64,000 nt of DNA, from the IMG/VR virus record IMGVR_UViG_3300045538_000426, positions 58,970-122,969 of that record, one strand, 5' to 3'. Origin of the DNA: a virus. This document shows positions 1-8,674 of this stretch, piece by piece; within the stretch, counting starts at the first letter, position 1, and the number at the start of each line of letters is the position of its first letter. The notes under the pieces are model-generated. The model was not told the DNA's origin, did not search any database, and saw nothing but the letters and a program-made list of their open reading frames with translations. The translations under genes were made by a program, and so were the position numbers.

Positions 1-2
1 TC

Positions 3-242
3 AATGGTCAAAAAATCAAATGGGTGTATTTGAAACAGAATGAATACGGAATCGATGCTCTCGCGTTTAAGGCTGACGGAAATGATTCGAAAGAGATATT
101 GAGTTTTATAGATACCTACATAGACAGATCAGCGATGTACGACCAAGAACTGAAGACCAAACTCCAGGACTTTTACGCTGTATTGAAGTGGCAGTATCCA
201 AGTTTGGAGAGCCGTAAAGCAGAAGAGTTTTTTAGTTTTTGA
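3..242 (+). CDS. Hypothetical protein, 5' end outside window
   Basis: The reading frame is open to the left edge and ends at 242, so only the C-terminal 79 residues are visible. They are mostly helical and charged, ending in a Phe/Glu-rich tail. A GTG at 24 could be an internal start but nothing favours it. I do not recognise the family. The gene lies upstream of, and on the same strand as, a run of small genes leading to the sliding clamp. Confidence 0.6.
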   Translation, partial: NGQKIKWVYLKQNEYGIDALAFKADGNDSKEILSFIDTYIDRSAMYDQELKTKLQDFYAVLKWQYPSLESRKAEEFFSF

Positions 243-283
243 TTTATGTTATACTTCGAACGCAAAAACAACGATAAATAATT

Positions 284-541
284 ATGAAATTCAGAACCCG
301 CGCCGAAGATCCAGATTCACCGATGATTGATACCGACAATCTTCCTGACATGGACGCCTTGATTACGGAAAAAGTGATGGAACTCCGTAACTTATGTTAT
401 TCTGCTGGATACAGGTGTGTATTGACGGTACAACAGAGATACAACGCCACTCTACGTAATGCTTGGTGCATCCATGATTTAGACGACGGTGAAAGTATAT
501 GTGACACTGTAAAGTCCGCCATGCAGGAAAGACTGAAATAG
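284..541 (+). CDS. Hypothetical protein, 85 aa
   Basis: Small acidic protein with no recognised domain. It starts at an ATG behind an A/T-rich stretch without a Shine-Dalgarno sequence and is followed 5 nt later by the next gene, suggesting one transcript. It contains an LCYSAGYRC segment with two Cys residues, too few for a zinc site. Confidence 0.6.
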   Translation: MKFRTRAEDPDSPMIDTDNLPDMDALITEKVMELRNLCYSAGYRCVLTVQQRYNATLRNAWCIHDLDDGESICDTVKSAMQERLK

Positions 542-546
542 GATAA

Positions 547-912
547 ATGATTATGAAAATGCCAAATGCAATTCTTATAAATAAGACCGATTCTTCCACT
601 GGAAAAAGGTGGAATGTAGTTTACATAAAAACCGGTGTGGAGACTTATACTCACGTTGGTTCGGAATATGTAAAGACAGATGACATCACAAACTTTGACC
701 CATTTGTAAATTGGTTGGATTATATACCCGATAAGGAATGGGTTCATCCTGTGGTAGCCACTCCGTCTAATAATGGAGGTTGGAATTTATGTGCATTCGA
801 TGGATTCCACAACGCCACTTACAATGGGAAAGATACTACATTGGATTTCTTGTATAGTAACAATCTTCTATTTAAAATGTTCGATAAACTTCTGAAATCG
901 TATGAAAAGTGA
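547..912 (+). CDS. Hypothetical protein, 121 aa
   Basis: Unknown protein with mixed beta/alpha character and several aromatic residues in the central part (WLDY, WVHP, WNLC). Two in-frame ATGs at 547 and 553 are possible starts. It overlaps the next gene by 11 nt, which supports translational coupling. No family recognised. Confidence 0.6.
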   Translation: MIMKMPNAILINKTDSSTGKRWNVVYIKTGVETYTHVGSEYVKTDDITNFDPFVNWLDYIPDKEWVHPVVATPSNNGGWNLCAFDGFHNATYNGKDTTLDFLYSNNLLFKMFDKLLKSYEK

Positions 913-1114
913 CTTGCTGCATGCGTGTTTGCCACCTGATAGGGATGAAATTTATAGGTTATTAGATCTGTTTGAAAACGCCAAATACACGGAAAATTAT
1001 ATTGTTTCGTCGGTGATGAAACATTTTAGAGGAAGATGTAACCCTGTATTAGTGAGGGAGATTGTGTCGGAATATCTTGCTGCCCGCCCACGGCAGAAAA
1101 TAAGAATAGTATGA
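902..1114 (+). CDS. Hypothetical protein, 70 aa
   Basis: Short basic, mainly helical protein of unknown function. It overlaps the gene before it by 11 nt and the methyltransferase after it by 4 nt, so it is part of one tightly packed operon. Confidence 0.6.
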   Translation: MKSDLLHACLPPDRDEIYRLLDLFENAKYTENYIVSSVMKHFRGRCNPVLVREIVSEYLAARPRQKIRIV

Positions 1115-1986
1115 ATTACAGAAAATTACTTCCGTTTCACGATGACGTTAAAGTCATGACGCAGTTTGGCATGCTTCCTCTTTCCGTGATGGAGTTTTCC
1201 AATGATGATAAATGGGACATGGCTTATTTTAAACAAGACGATTCCGAAAAGCGAAGAAGCGACGATTGTGAGTATCTTTCCGGATTGGGGATGAGCGAGT
1301 TTAGCAGTGCTATCTGTGAATTTATTGTAAAGTATTGGAGTTTGGAGAATGCCAACGTCGTTGACCCGTTCGCCGGGCGTTCAACTAGAGCCATAATAAG
1401 TTCAAAGTTGGGTAGGAATTACCAAGGTTACGAAATTTCACCACACACTTTCAATCGTAGTTTGGAACAATACAAAGTCGCGGGGGTAAATCCATTGCTT
1501 CATTTGTCAGATGGTCGGTATATGTTAGAAACCGAAAATGACTTCGCCCACCTCGTCATGACGTGTCCTCCGTATGGATCGATCGAAAAGTATGAGAGTG
1601 TCCCGGGACAATTAAGCGACATTAGAAAATACGACGAGTTTCTCTCTAACATAAGTGTTTGTATATCCAATATATACAGAGTTTTAAAGCCAGGAGGGTT
1701 CTGTTGTTGGGTGGTAGCTGATTGGAGAGATGGTCATGGATACCATCAGTTCAGTAACGACAGCATTCAATTGTTTAAAATGAACGGATTGATACCTCAC
1801 GACACGGTTATTATAAAGAACAATTCTCCATTTGCCGCACTTCAAGCGGGCAAGGCAGCTGCTAAACGGATAACCTCAAAGACACATGAATATCTATTGG
1901 TCTTCCGCAAGGAAGGTGAGCTGAATATAGACGGATTAAAACTAACGGAAATAAACAAATCGGCAAATGCTTTTTTTGAATTATGA
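1111..1986 (+). CDS. DNA methyltransferase (adenine-N6 or cytosine-N4)
   Basis: Rossmann-type site-specific DNA methyltransferase. The SAM-binding motif I is seen as VVDPFAGRSTR near residue 85 and the catalytic motif IV as TCPPYGS near residue 150. A motif VIII-like LKPGGFCCWVVADW follows near residue 190. The order motif I before motif IV, and TCPPY in place of DPPY, fit the phage N6/N4 DNA methylases. At 291 aa it is complete and no restriction partner is adjacent, so it is an orphan. Likely roles are protecting phage DNA from restriction or marking it. The base and site cannot be told from sequence. Confidence 0.85.
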   Translation: MNYRKLLPFHDDVKVMTQFGMLPLSVMEFSNDDKWDMAYFKQDDSEKRRSDDCEYLSGLGMSEFSSAICEFIVKYWSLENANVVDPFAGRSTRAIISSKLGRNYQGYEISPHTFNRSLEQYKVAGVNPLLHLSDGRYMLETENDFAHLVMTCPPYGSIEKYESVPGQLSDIRKYDEFLSNISVCISNIYRVLKPGGFCCWVVADWRDGHGYHQFSNDSIQLFKMNGLIPHDTVIIKNNSPFAALQAGKAAAKRITSKTHEYLLVFRKEGELNIDGLKLTEINKSANAFFEL

Positions 1987-2138
1987 GAATGTCAGATACG
2001 ATTTTACTTGAATGGGAGGATTTGGTACTAGATTTTATAAAGATAGGATTTACCAGAGTTGAAGCAAGAATTTGTGCCACTGCAATAATGGAAGATAGGT
2101 ATAAAAAATTTACAACCCTCGATGATGTGGTAGACTGA
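1983..2138 (+). CDS. Hypothetical protein, 51 aa
   Basis: Short reading frame overlapping the methyltransferase stop by 4 nt (ATGA type junction) and ending 21 nt before the sliding clamp. It is acidic and helical. A second ATG at 1989 is equally possible. Position and tight overlap are the main support. Confidence 0.55.
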   Translation: MRMSDTILLEWEDLVLDFIKIGFTRVEARICATAIMEDRYKKFTTLDDVVD

Positions 2139-2159
2139 TGGAGATATAAAACTAAAATC

Positions 2160-2903
2160 ATGAAAAAACAAACTGTAGAGACATTCATCAAGAAGTATTC
2201 ACTTAACGGACTCGTTGACTCTGTCAAGTGGACCGTTGATTCCGATAAAAAGACACTTACCACCAACGCTATCACGGAGGAAAAGAACGTCTTGATTGCT
2301 GTGGAGATTGCTAATTTCGACGCGATTGATGAGAAGTGTGAATTAGGAGTCTTCGAGACATCTCGTCTATCTAAGATGTTATCGGTTCTCTCCGATACGG
2401 TTACACTTTCTCTCAATAAGAAGGACGATAAGATTACTTCTGTTGGACTTTCTGACGACAATGACACCGTAGCACAATTCATCACATCCGACCTCGCGGT
2501 TATCCCATCCGCTCCGGCGTTGAAGAAACTCCCTGACTTCGGTGTGGAGATACTCTTGGACACCGACTTTGTCTCACGTTTCGTAAAAGCGAAGAATGCT
2601 CTTCCCGAAGTAGATACGTTTACTTTACTGATGAACAAGAAGTCTAAGTTGGAGATGGTCTTAGGTCATTCCACTTTAAATAGCAATCGTATCACGTTGG
2701 GTGTAGATGCGGTCGATGGTAAGGACGTGGTCAAGAAAAGCGTTAGCTTTAATGCTAAGTATTTCAAGGAAATCTTAGTGGCCAACAGCGACTGCCCATC
2801 TGCCGTGTTGAGAGTAAGTGATGCGGGTTTGTCAACGGTGGAATTCATAAATTCCGATTTCAAGTCGACTTATTACATGGTCGAGGTTAAGATGGTTGAC
2901 TAA
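2160..2903 (+). CDS. Sliding clamp, T4 gp45 / PCNA-like
   Basis: 247-residue processivity clamp. It has the two-domain, beta-rich, acidic pattern of T4 gp45 (228 aa), with a short N-terminal helix (VETFIKKYSLNG) and a closing strand with an acidic C-terminus. Identification rests partly on the directly following clamp loader, the same order as T4 genes 45-44. In T4-like phages the ring tethers the replicative polymerase to DNA and also activates late transcription. That is relevant here because late-type TATTTATA promoters are present. The start has an A-rich leader and no clear Shine-Dalgarno sequence. Confidence 0.85.
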   Translation: MKKQTVETFIKKYSLNGLVDSVKWTVDSDKKTLTTNAITEEKNVLIAVEIANFDAIDEKCELGVFETSRLSKMLSVLSDTVTLSLNKKDDKITSVGLSDDNDTVAQFITSDLAVIPSAPALKKLPDFGVEILLDTDFVSRFVKAKNALPEVDTFTLLMNKKSKLEMVLGHSTLNSNRITLGVDAVDGKDVVKKSVSFNAKYFKEILVANSDCPSAVLRVSDAGLSTVEFINSDFKSTYYMVEVKMVD

Positions 2904-2921
2904 GTTGACTAATAACAAGTT

Positions 2922-3878
2922 ATGAATTTTTCGTTTGAGGAAGAGGTTCCCAAATCTACGGTTGTAAATTCTCTATGGGTAGAGAAATACCGACCCGATA
3001 AATTGGATGGGTATATAGGAAATGACCAACTTAAACAGACGGTTTCATCCTTTATTACGCGAAATGACATACCACATCTACTGTTTTATGGAACGGCTGG
3101 CACAGGAAAGACGACTCTCGCTAAGTTGATAACTAAGAACGTCGAATGTGATGTCCTTTATATTAACGCGAGTGATGAAAACTCCGTTGACACGGTCAGA
3201 TCGAAGATTAAGGGGTTCGCTTCGACTACAGGATTTACATCGTTAAAGGTGATTATTCTGGATGAGTCAGACTTTTTGTCTCAGGAAGCTCAGGCGGCTC
3301 TACGAAATCTGATGGAGACATTCAGTCTCACTACTCGGTTTATATTGACATGTAACTATCAGGAAAAGATTATCCCCGCGTTAATCTCCCGTTGTCAGAC
3401 GTATCAAATAAATCCAATTAGTAAGAAAGAGGTGGCGATTCACCTCAAATCAATCTTCGAGAAGGAATCGGTCAAATTCTCGATGGAAGACTTGGGATAT
3501 ATAGTGAACACGTATTATCCCGATATCCGTAAGATATTGAATTTCTCCCAACAAAGTGTGTTGGACGGAACTATCAAAATCAATACTTACGATGCCGTAG
3601 GAACTGATTTGAAGAATAAGATAATAAGTTCACTGTCAAATTCGAATAACATATCCACTACGTTCAACGAAATACGTCAGATAGTTGCTGATAATGACAT
3701 TCGTTCGTTCGACGAGTATTATTCATTACTCTACGAAAGATGTTCGGATTACTCCAAGGGAAAGGATGTTCCTGTAATTATTACAATCGCTGAATACGTT
3801 CATCAAAGTAGTTTGGTGGTCGATAAGGAGATTACATTCATGGCGTGTATCGCAGCGGTTCTAAAGTCAATAAAATGA
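2922..3878 (+). CDS. Clamp loader ATPase subunit (gp44 / RFC small-subunit type)
   Basis: AAA+ ATPase of 318 aa, the usual length of T4 gp44. Visible motifs are the RFC box WVEKYRPDKLDG near residue 20, Walker A GTAGTGKTT near residue 57, Walker B VIILDESD near residue 110 and the sensor/arginine-finger SRC near residue 155. It would load the clamp at primer-template junctions using ATP. It begins 18 nt after the clamp gene and is followed by a strong terminator, so clamp and loader end one transcription unit. No gp62-like small subunit is recognisable in the window. Confidence 0.93.
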   Translation: MNFSFEEEVPKSTVVNSLWVEKYRPDKLDGYIGNDQLKQTVSSFITRNDIPHLLFYGTAGTGKTTLAKLITKNVECDVLYINASDENSVDTVRSKIKGFASTTGFTSLKVIILDESDFLSQEAQAALRNLMETFSLTTRFILTCNYQEKIIPALISRCQTYQINPISKKEVAIHLKSIFEKESVKFSMEDLGYIVNTYYPDIRKILNFSQQSVLDGTIKINTYDAVGTDLKNKIISSLSNSNNISTTFNEIRQIVADNDIRSFDEYYSLLYERCSDYSKGKDVPVIITIAEYVHQSSLVVDKEITFMACIAAVLKSIK

Positions 3879-3911
3879 GACAGTAGTAATCTTTATAAGA
3901 ACTAACATGGA

Positions 3912-3934
3912 AACCGGCCTCTGGCCGGTTTTTT
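3912..3934 (+). terminator. Rho-independent terminator after clamp loader
   Basis: A perfect 8-bp stem AACCGGCC/GGCCGGTT with a 3-nt loop (TCT) is followed by a T run. It sits between the replication genes and the first late-type promoter. Confidence 0.92.
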
Positions 3935-3960
3935 AGTTTGTAGAAACGATAACTGATTGA

Positions 3961-3968
3961 TATTTATA
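3961..3968 (+). promoter_or_regulatory. Late-type promoter box TATTTATA
   Basis: TATTTATA lies exactly 6 nt before the ATG at 3975 and directly after a terminator. The same octamer or a one-base variant precedes other fibre/structural genes in this window. No -35 element is seen. It is probably a -10-like late promoter giving an mRNA that starts at the ATG. Confidence 0.65.
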
Positions 3969-3974
3969 GGATAA

Positions 3975-4553
3975 ATGAAACAAAAACTACACGAAAACGA
4001 CCTCGGTGATAGAATGGCTCTTGGGTTGCCGTATGGAACATCTGGTGTGGTCAATCCAGGAGCAGGCACATTTAGTTCACCTGACGCATCTCAGACTCCA
4101 TCTAGTTTTTATCAAGATGGTCCTAACAAAGTAAGCTCTTATAACAACGATAAAGCAATCGGTATAAATAAAGACGATATTGCTTTGTTGAAGGGAAGAG
4201 TCACTCCCGATGAGATACTGTGTGGAATGGAGTATGAACTCAAGCGAATGGTCGACCGAAACAAAGGAAAGGCGAAGGAAATCGTAGTGGCGAATCTAAA
4301 GAGAGATCCTAAGTATTATTCTAGTCTCGGTATGCTTATTCACGGAGACGAACGTATAAACGAGTCGGTTGACCCGGAAAAAATGGCTGCGGAAAAGAAG
4401 AAAGCATTTGAAGAGATATTCTCCGGTATGATGGCTAGTCAAGGAAAGACCACGGTCAGAAACGTTGATGAGAGAGTGGTAAATGCATATAAGGAAACCG
4501 CTGCTCGTTCAAACGAACGTCGGAAGCCATTTGGAACGATTATAAAATTATGA
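3975..4553 (+). CDS. Phage protein with DUF5661-like segment
   Basis: 192 aa. The N-terminal 70 residues are Gly/Ser/Asn-rich and probably disordered. A central helical segment (residues 75-120) carries GMEYELKRM ... NLKRDPKYYSSL, which matches the helix/DPKYY pattern of the next gene and of DUF5661. The C-terminus is basic. It starts behind a late-type box, so a virion or assembly role is likely. The exact function is unknown. Confidence 0.6.
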   Translation: MKQKLHENDLGDRMALGLPYGTSGVVNPGAGTFSSPDASQTPSSFYQDGPNKVSSYNNDKAIGINKDDIALLKGRVTPDEILCGMEYELKRMVDRNKGKAKEIVVANLKRDPKYYSSLGMLIHGDERINESVDPEKMAAEKKKAFEEIFSGMMASQGKTTVRNVDERVVNAYKETAARSNERRKPFGTIIKL

Positions 4554-5185
4554 GACTATTTGAGTTTTACCCCGATATATCAACTGACAAATTATCTGGC
4601 GGAAAGGGAGATGGCGCATTGCCGAGTCATACGGACACCGCTGAACTTGCATTAGGCGTTCAGATAGAATCCGAACACACGGATGACCCCGACATAGCCA
4701 CGGAAATTGCCACCGATCACCTCACTGAAGACCCGAAGTATTACTCCAAACTTATATCTGCTGGACTTTCTGATGAATTTCCTTCGATGGTTAATTCTGG
4801 ATTGGGTGATCCGAATGCACCATTGAATAAAGTATCCAAGATTGGTAATGACGTGACATATTGTAAGCCTGGGAATAATATAGGCAAAATTACTAAGACA
4901 TCGGACGGTAATATACCCGGCAGATCAGACAAGCCCATCGTTGATAAGTCTATATCGGAGATAAAGTCGGATACGACATATGGTGATTATGCTAAGATAG
5001 CACAAAGAGTCATTGATGCTCTCATGGTTATGGCTAGGAAGACTCCGAAGAACTTCACGGAAGCGGAAAAAATGATAACTCCGAGTTTTGTGAAAAGCGT
5101 TCTATTAGGATTGGGTCAGTCACATCCGGAACTTAGTGAAAAGTTGACGTCGTTAGCAGCGATTGCAAGAAAACCGAAATTCTAA
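4550..5185 (+). CDS. DUF5661-family protein
   Basis: 211 aa, overlapping the preceding gene by 4 nt. Residues ~35-65 hold the DUF5661 hallmark ALGVQIESEHTDD ... ATDHLTEDPKYYSKL. The middle is Gly/Pro/Asn-rich and the C-terminal 60 residues are helical. DUF5661 proteins are common in large phages with no known biochemical role. The two neighbouring copies of the DPKYY segment suggest an old duplication. Confidence 0.65.
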   Translation: MRLFEFYPDISTDKLSGGKGDGALPSHTDTAELALGVQIESEHTDDPDIATEIATDHLTEDPKYYSKLISAGLSDEFPSMVNSGLGDPNAPLNKVSKIGNDVTYCKPGNNIGKITKTSDGNIPGRSDKPIVDKSISEIKSDTTYGDYAKIAQRVIDALMVMARKTPKNFTEAEKMITPSFVKSVLLGLGQSHPELSEKLTSLAAIARKPKF

Positions 5186-5186
5186 C

Positions 5187-6491
5187 ATGTTAAACGAGAG
5201 TCCTGATAAGTTAATATTGAAGGGAAAGAAGCTTTCGTGGCACGCGGGCATTACATTCTTTGCATTCAAGACACCCGGTGGAAAGTTTCATATAGCTCTA
5301 TCTCATGGATCGACATCTGACTTTCATATGCAGATAAATGAAATAGATCTTACTTCATATATCAAGAAAAATCACACCGAATTCATGACTTATTTGGATC
5401 ATGAAAGTATGGCTGCGGTAATCCATGCTATAAAGCCGGACATAATCAAGAAGGAAATGAACCGGGAGGAATTTGAATTCAGTGGTCGGATGTGGCAGGA
5501 CAGTGGGAAGAATTATCTATCGTTCTGGAACAGTCGTCAAAGAGTTGAGGAGAACCGTTCATTGTTAGACCGATTGATGGCTTTGCTTAAAATCAAATTC
5601 GACAATTCACTATTCGAATTTCCTCAAAATCAGGGAGATTATCGTCCATATGATCAAATAGGAGGAACTGCGGAACTTCCGAAGAAAGATATGGCTAAAT
5701 TCATGTCACAGCTTCACACTCTTCCTCCCGGAGCAAAGAAGTGGGCCATGCAAGGGTTATCTATGAAAGAGGCACTCATGAGTGAGAACCCCGACGTCAT
5801 ATACATGGATGATTCTGGAAAGGAATCTTATAGTTGGGGTTCTATCCAAGTCAGTTCAGTATTCTCCGTATTTAATAATTTAAGAGACGGTGTCGATTCA
5901 CAATACATCGTCGCCGTGTGTTCCGGTGCAAATCAGTATATAACCACTGGAGACGATAGGTTTGATAGAGAATTGCAGTTGGATAAGTATGCTCGTGAAA
6001 CGGCTGGTGAGTACATGAATCACGATACGTTGCTTAGTCCACTTGCTGATTATTTAATAGGTGACGATGATGAGGACGTGTGGAACCTCAGAGCGGCTAC
6101 GTTAGTGTCAGGTCGAAGTTGGAAGTTGGATAGTGGATCGGTTTTTTCGTTCTGGAATAAACAGTCGGTAGTTCAACGATATAAAAAACAGATAGATGAA
6201 ATTATGAATAAGATAGGGGCTCGTGCAGAGAGTTCCAAATTTGAATCTATAGATCATCAAAACGAAATGAAATCGTATGAAGAGTTTTTCGGTGGACAAC
6301 TTCAAAAATCTAAACTATCGGATGTTCAGATACGAGAATTGATGAAGATACAACACTTGGATCCGAGAGCAAAGAAAATCCTCCACGCGTTGGCGAATAG
6401 AGGGGATTATGCGGATTCCATGAAAAGCGCAGCTGCATCCATGAATATAACGGTAGCTCAACTTAAAAATCGAATTACACAGGGAGACTGA
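5187..6491 (+). CDS. Hypothetical protein, 434 aa, likely virion-associated
   Basis: Large soluble protein without a family I recognise. It shows two related halves: FEFSGRMWQDSGKNYLSFWNSRQRVEEN near residue 100 and AATLVSGRSWKLDSGSVFSFWNKQSV near residue 300. This suggests an internal duplication of a W..SG...SFWN motif. The ATG at 5187 is preferred to an upstream TTG because it directly follows the previous stop. The C-terminus is helical and carries PRAKKILHAL. Its context between DUF5661 and a wall hydrolase suggests a structural gene cluster. Confidence 0.6.
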   Translation: MLNESPDKLILKGKKLSWHAGITFFAFKTPGGKFHIALSHGSTSDFHMQINEIDLTSYIKKNHTEFMTYLDHESMAAVIHAIKPDIIKKEMNREEFEFSGRMWQDSGKNYLSFWNSRQRVEENRSLLDRLMALLKIKFDNSLFEFPQNQGDYRPYDQIGGTAELPKKDMAKFMSQLHTLPPGAKKWAMQGLSMKEALMSENPDVIYMDDSGKESYSWGSIQVSSVFSVFNNLRDGVDSQYIVAVCSGANQYITTGDDRFDRELQLDKYARETAGEYMNHDTLLSPLADYLIGDDDEDVWNLRAATLVSGRSWKLDSGSVFSFWNKQSVVQRYKKQIDEIMNKIGARAESSKFESIDHQNEMKSYEEFFGGQLQKSKLSDVQIRELMKIQHLDPRAKKILHALANRGDYADSMKSAAASMNITVAQLKNRITQGD

Positions 6492-6493
6492 CG

Positions 6494-7099
6494 ATGAATC
6501 GAAGGGACATAATAAACAGATACAAGACACGTTCCACGTTGAATGAGAGTGGAATCAATGAGATTGACTATAAAAGCCTCGCCGTCGCTGGTATGATAGG
6601 AGCCGCTTCTATGTTTCCCGGACAATCTAAAGCGTCACAGGAACCAACCTCAACGGTTCAGAAAGTTTCTTATCCATATACTTTGGAGGATATTATAGCA
6701 GCGACCATCGTCGATGAAGCGGGTGGAGAAAAAGATGCCGCGCGGGATATGCAATCTGTTTTGAATGTTATAATGAAACGTGGGAATGGTGATATACGGT
6801 CCGCCGCGGCAGCATGTTTGAAAGAAAAACAATTTAGCGGATGGAATCCCATAAAGAAGTCTGACATCAAGAGCGTCAATAGTTTTATAGAGAAGAAGAG
6901 AAAACACGGAAAATATTCCGTCGCTCTGAAATTGGTCGCTCAGGCTCGTGCCGGAACACTGAAGGATATCACCAATGGAGCAGATCATTTTCTCAATCTG
7001 GAATTGACAAAATCTCAAAGTGGAAAGATTCCGTCTTGGTATGACCCTAAAAAAGTGACGGGTAAGATAGGAAGGACCACGTTCCTGAAATTGAATTGA
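6494..7099 (+). CDS. Cell wall hydrolase, SleB-like
   Basis: 201 aa. Residues ~60-195 match the SleB/Hydrolase_2 pattern: LEDIIAATIVDEAGGE (catalytic Glu region), QSVLNVIMKR, KQFSGW, GADHFLN near residue 160 and a terminal IPSWYDPKKV ... GRTTFLKL. The family cuts peptidoglycan glycan strands. The N-terminus has a short hydrophobic stretch (LAVAGMIGAASMF) that may be a weak membrane or virion-targeting segment. It sits 2 nt after the previous gene in a late-type operon, so it could be the endolysin or a tail-associated lysozyme. Confidence 0.8.
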   Translation: MNRRDIINRYKTRSTLNESGINEIDYKSLAVAGMIGAASMFPGQSKASQEPTSTVQKVSYPYTLEDIIAATIVDEAGGEKDAARDMQSVLNVIMKRGNGDIRSAAAACLKEKQFSGWNPIKKSDIKSVNSFIEKKRKHGKYSVALKLVAQARAGTLKDITNGADHFLNLELTKSQSGKIPSWYDPKKVTGKIGRTTFLKLN

Positions 7100-7100
7100 T

Positions 7101-7358
7101 ATGGAAGAATACCCTGTTATTAACTCTGACATGATCCGTAATATGATGATAAGACGGAATCAGTCTAATGAATTTCAACAAGTCGTTCAATATGATCCCT
7201 CGGAGGTAACGGAGTTAGAAGAGTTTTGTGCCAAATATGGAATATTAGGTGTAAATTTTGGTAAAATGTCTCCCAGAGCAACGTTGAGTATGTTGAAGGC
7301 TAAAATGGGAATACGTGATTCTGTGAATGAGAATAAAAAGATTTTGTTGAAAGGATAA
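7101..7358 (+). CDS. Hypothetical protein, 85 aa
   Basis: Small charged protein placed between the wall hydrolase and a lipoprotein, each junction only 1-4 nt. Its middle reads ELEEFCAKYGILGVNFGKMSPRATLSML in two segments, a helix-turn pattern. No family recognised. Its position suggests a lysis or virion role. Confidence 0.55.
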   Translation: MEEYPVINSDMIRNMMIRRNQSNEFQQVVQYDPSEVTELEEFCAKYGILGVNFGKMSPRATLSMLKAKMGIRDSVNENKKILLKG

Positions 7359-7362
7359 TTAT

Positions 7363-8331
7363 ATGAAAAATTACATACGTCTCGTAGTATTGATCGCGTC
7401 GTTATCGTTGGCCGGATGCACAACGTTGATGGATTCGTTTAAATCAAGTGAAACCAAAGCACAGGACAAGCTCGATAAGAAGACCTCTGAGATTCTCGTA
7501 GACAAAGATGCTTTGTCAAAAAACAACATCGTCAAGTTAAAACAAATAGGAACCGTGTCTAAAGGAGTTCAACACGCGTTGAATAAGGACACGAACAATT
7601 CTCCTCCTATAAACGTAGCCAGAGAGTTAAATGACCGGGTTATTTCTCTAGCCGGAAATCCAGACGTTAAGGATGTTGTCCGCGTGAAGCAAGTTGTGGA
7701 TGATTTGATTTCGGAGGTGGAAGCTGAACAGAAACGGGGAAAATCGGAATTGACCAGACTTGACAAGGAACTCCAATACTCACAATCCCAGCGTGACCTC
7801 ATTCAGAGTTCATTTGATAAGAAATCGGAAGAATATAGGAAAATCAGTGAAAAAATCGCATATATAAGCGACCAACAAGAGGCCGCTGTGGAACAGATGG
7901 ATAAGTGGTTTGGATTGGGAGCAGTATTCTATGGATTGAAGAAATTTGTAATATCTTCTATATGGATTCTCTCAATCGGAACGATTTTATTCATGGGTCT
8001 TAGGATATTGTCACAGACCAATCCGATTGCTGCGTCTGTTTTTAGTATATTTGAGTTAATGGGAAGTGGAGTGCTTCGTGTAATTAAGTCGATACTTCCA
8101 AATTCATTCGGTCATGCCAAGTTCGTCGATACATCCACGTCGGAAAAGTATAGAATCACACTGGATAGAATAATCGATACACTACAGTCGTTGAAAGAGC
8201 AGAATGCTGTGCTTCCCAACGAGTCTAAATTTGACTTAGCTAAGACGTTCTTGGAACTTGACAAGAAAATGGATAGCGTCGAGAAGAAAGTTGTCTATGA
8301 CCGACTCGTTTCGATGGGTTGGAAAATATAA
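7363..8331 (+). CDS. Lipoprotein with coiled coil and membrane helix
   Basis: 322 aa. The N-terminus is a lipoprotein signal (positively charged start, hydrophobic core, lipobox LAGC at residues 16-19). Residues ~120-180 are highly charged and heptad-like, indicating a coiled coil. Residues ~195-218 (ISSIWILSIGTILFMG) form a transmembrane helix, and a cytosolic-type tail follows. The sequence is preceded by AAAGGATAATTAT. Near a wall hydrolase this could be an envelope-spanning lysis factor, but it does not match known spanins. It is a distinct membrane-anchored protein of unknown function. Confidence 0.7.
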   Translation: MKNYIRLVVLIASLSLAGCTTLMDSFKSSETKAQDKLDKKTSEILVDKDALSKNNIVKLKQIGTVSKGVQHALNKDTNNSPPINVARELNDRVISLAGNPDVKDVVRVKQVVDDLISEVEAEQKRGKSELTRLDKELQYSQSQRDLIQSSFDKKSEEYRKISEKIAYISDQQEAAVEQMDKWFGLGAVFYGLKKFVISSIWILSIGTILFMGLRILSQTNPIAASVFSIFELMGSGVLRVIKSILPNSFGHAKFVDTSTSEKYRITLDRIIDTLQSLKEQNAVLPNESKFDLAKTFLELDKKMDSVEKKVVYDRLVSMGWKI

Positions 8332-8374
8332 TTTCTTGAATCTAACATGTTGTGGTATATATTGTTATCTGGAT

Positions 8375-8674
8375 ATGAGATATTACATTGTAGACACAAC
8401 CCAATCCAACGAACCTAGGATTTTTGATTCTTTGCCATCGTTGGTTTTTCACCTAGAAGGATCTGTGCAGCGAAAATTTGGACTTACGAGGGACGCATAT
8501 ATGCACAATCTCATAAGTTTGGGTTATGGATACGATGATAGGGAAGGTGCCACTTTTACTACCGCCATGTCGGAGGAATTCAACATCGGTGTAGTTCGTT
8601 CCGGTAAGTTATTGAGAACAAACGTCCACGAAGCGGCATATGGAAACAAATACCGCCAACAACACGGAGATTAA
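8375..8674 (+). CDS. Hypothetical protein, 99 aa
   Basis: The start is set at the ATG 8375 (MRYYIVD) because an upstream extension would overlap the lipoprotein gene. A TTGAAT-16 bp-TATATT promoter candidate ends 11 nt before it. The protein is mixed alpha/beta with no recognised domain. The stop overlaps the helicase start by one base (TAATG). Confidence 0.6.
   Translation: MRYYIVDTTQSNEPRIFDSLPSLVFHLEGSVQRKFGLTRDAYMHNLISLGYGYDDREGATFTTAMSEEFNIGVVRSGKLLRTNVHEAAYGNKYRQQHGD

Noticed and set aside
5163-5187. Upstream TTG start for the 434-aa gene
   Set aside because: It would overlap the DUF5661 gene, and the ATG at 5187 follows that stop directly. An ATG beginning MLNES is more typical.
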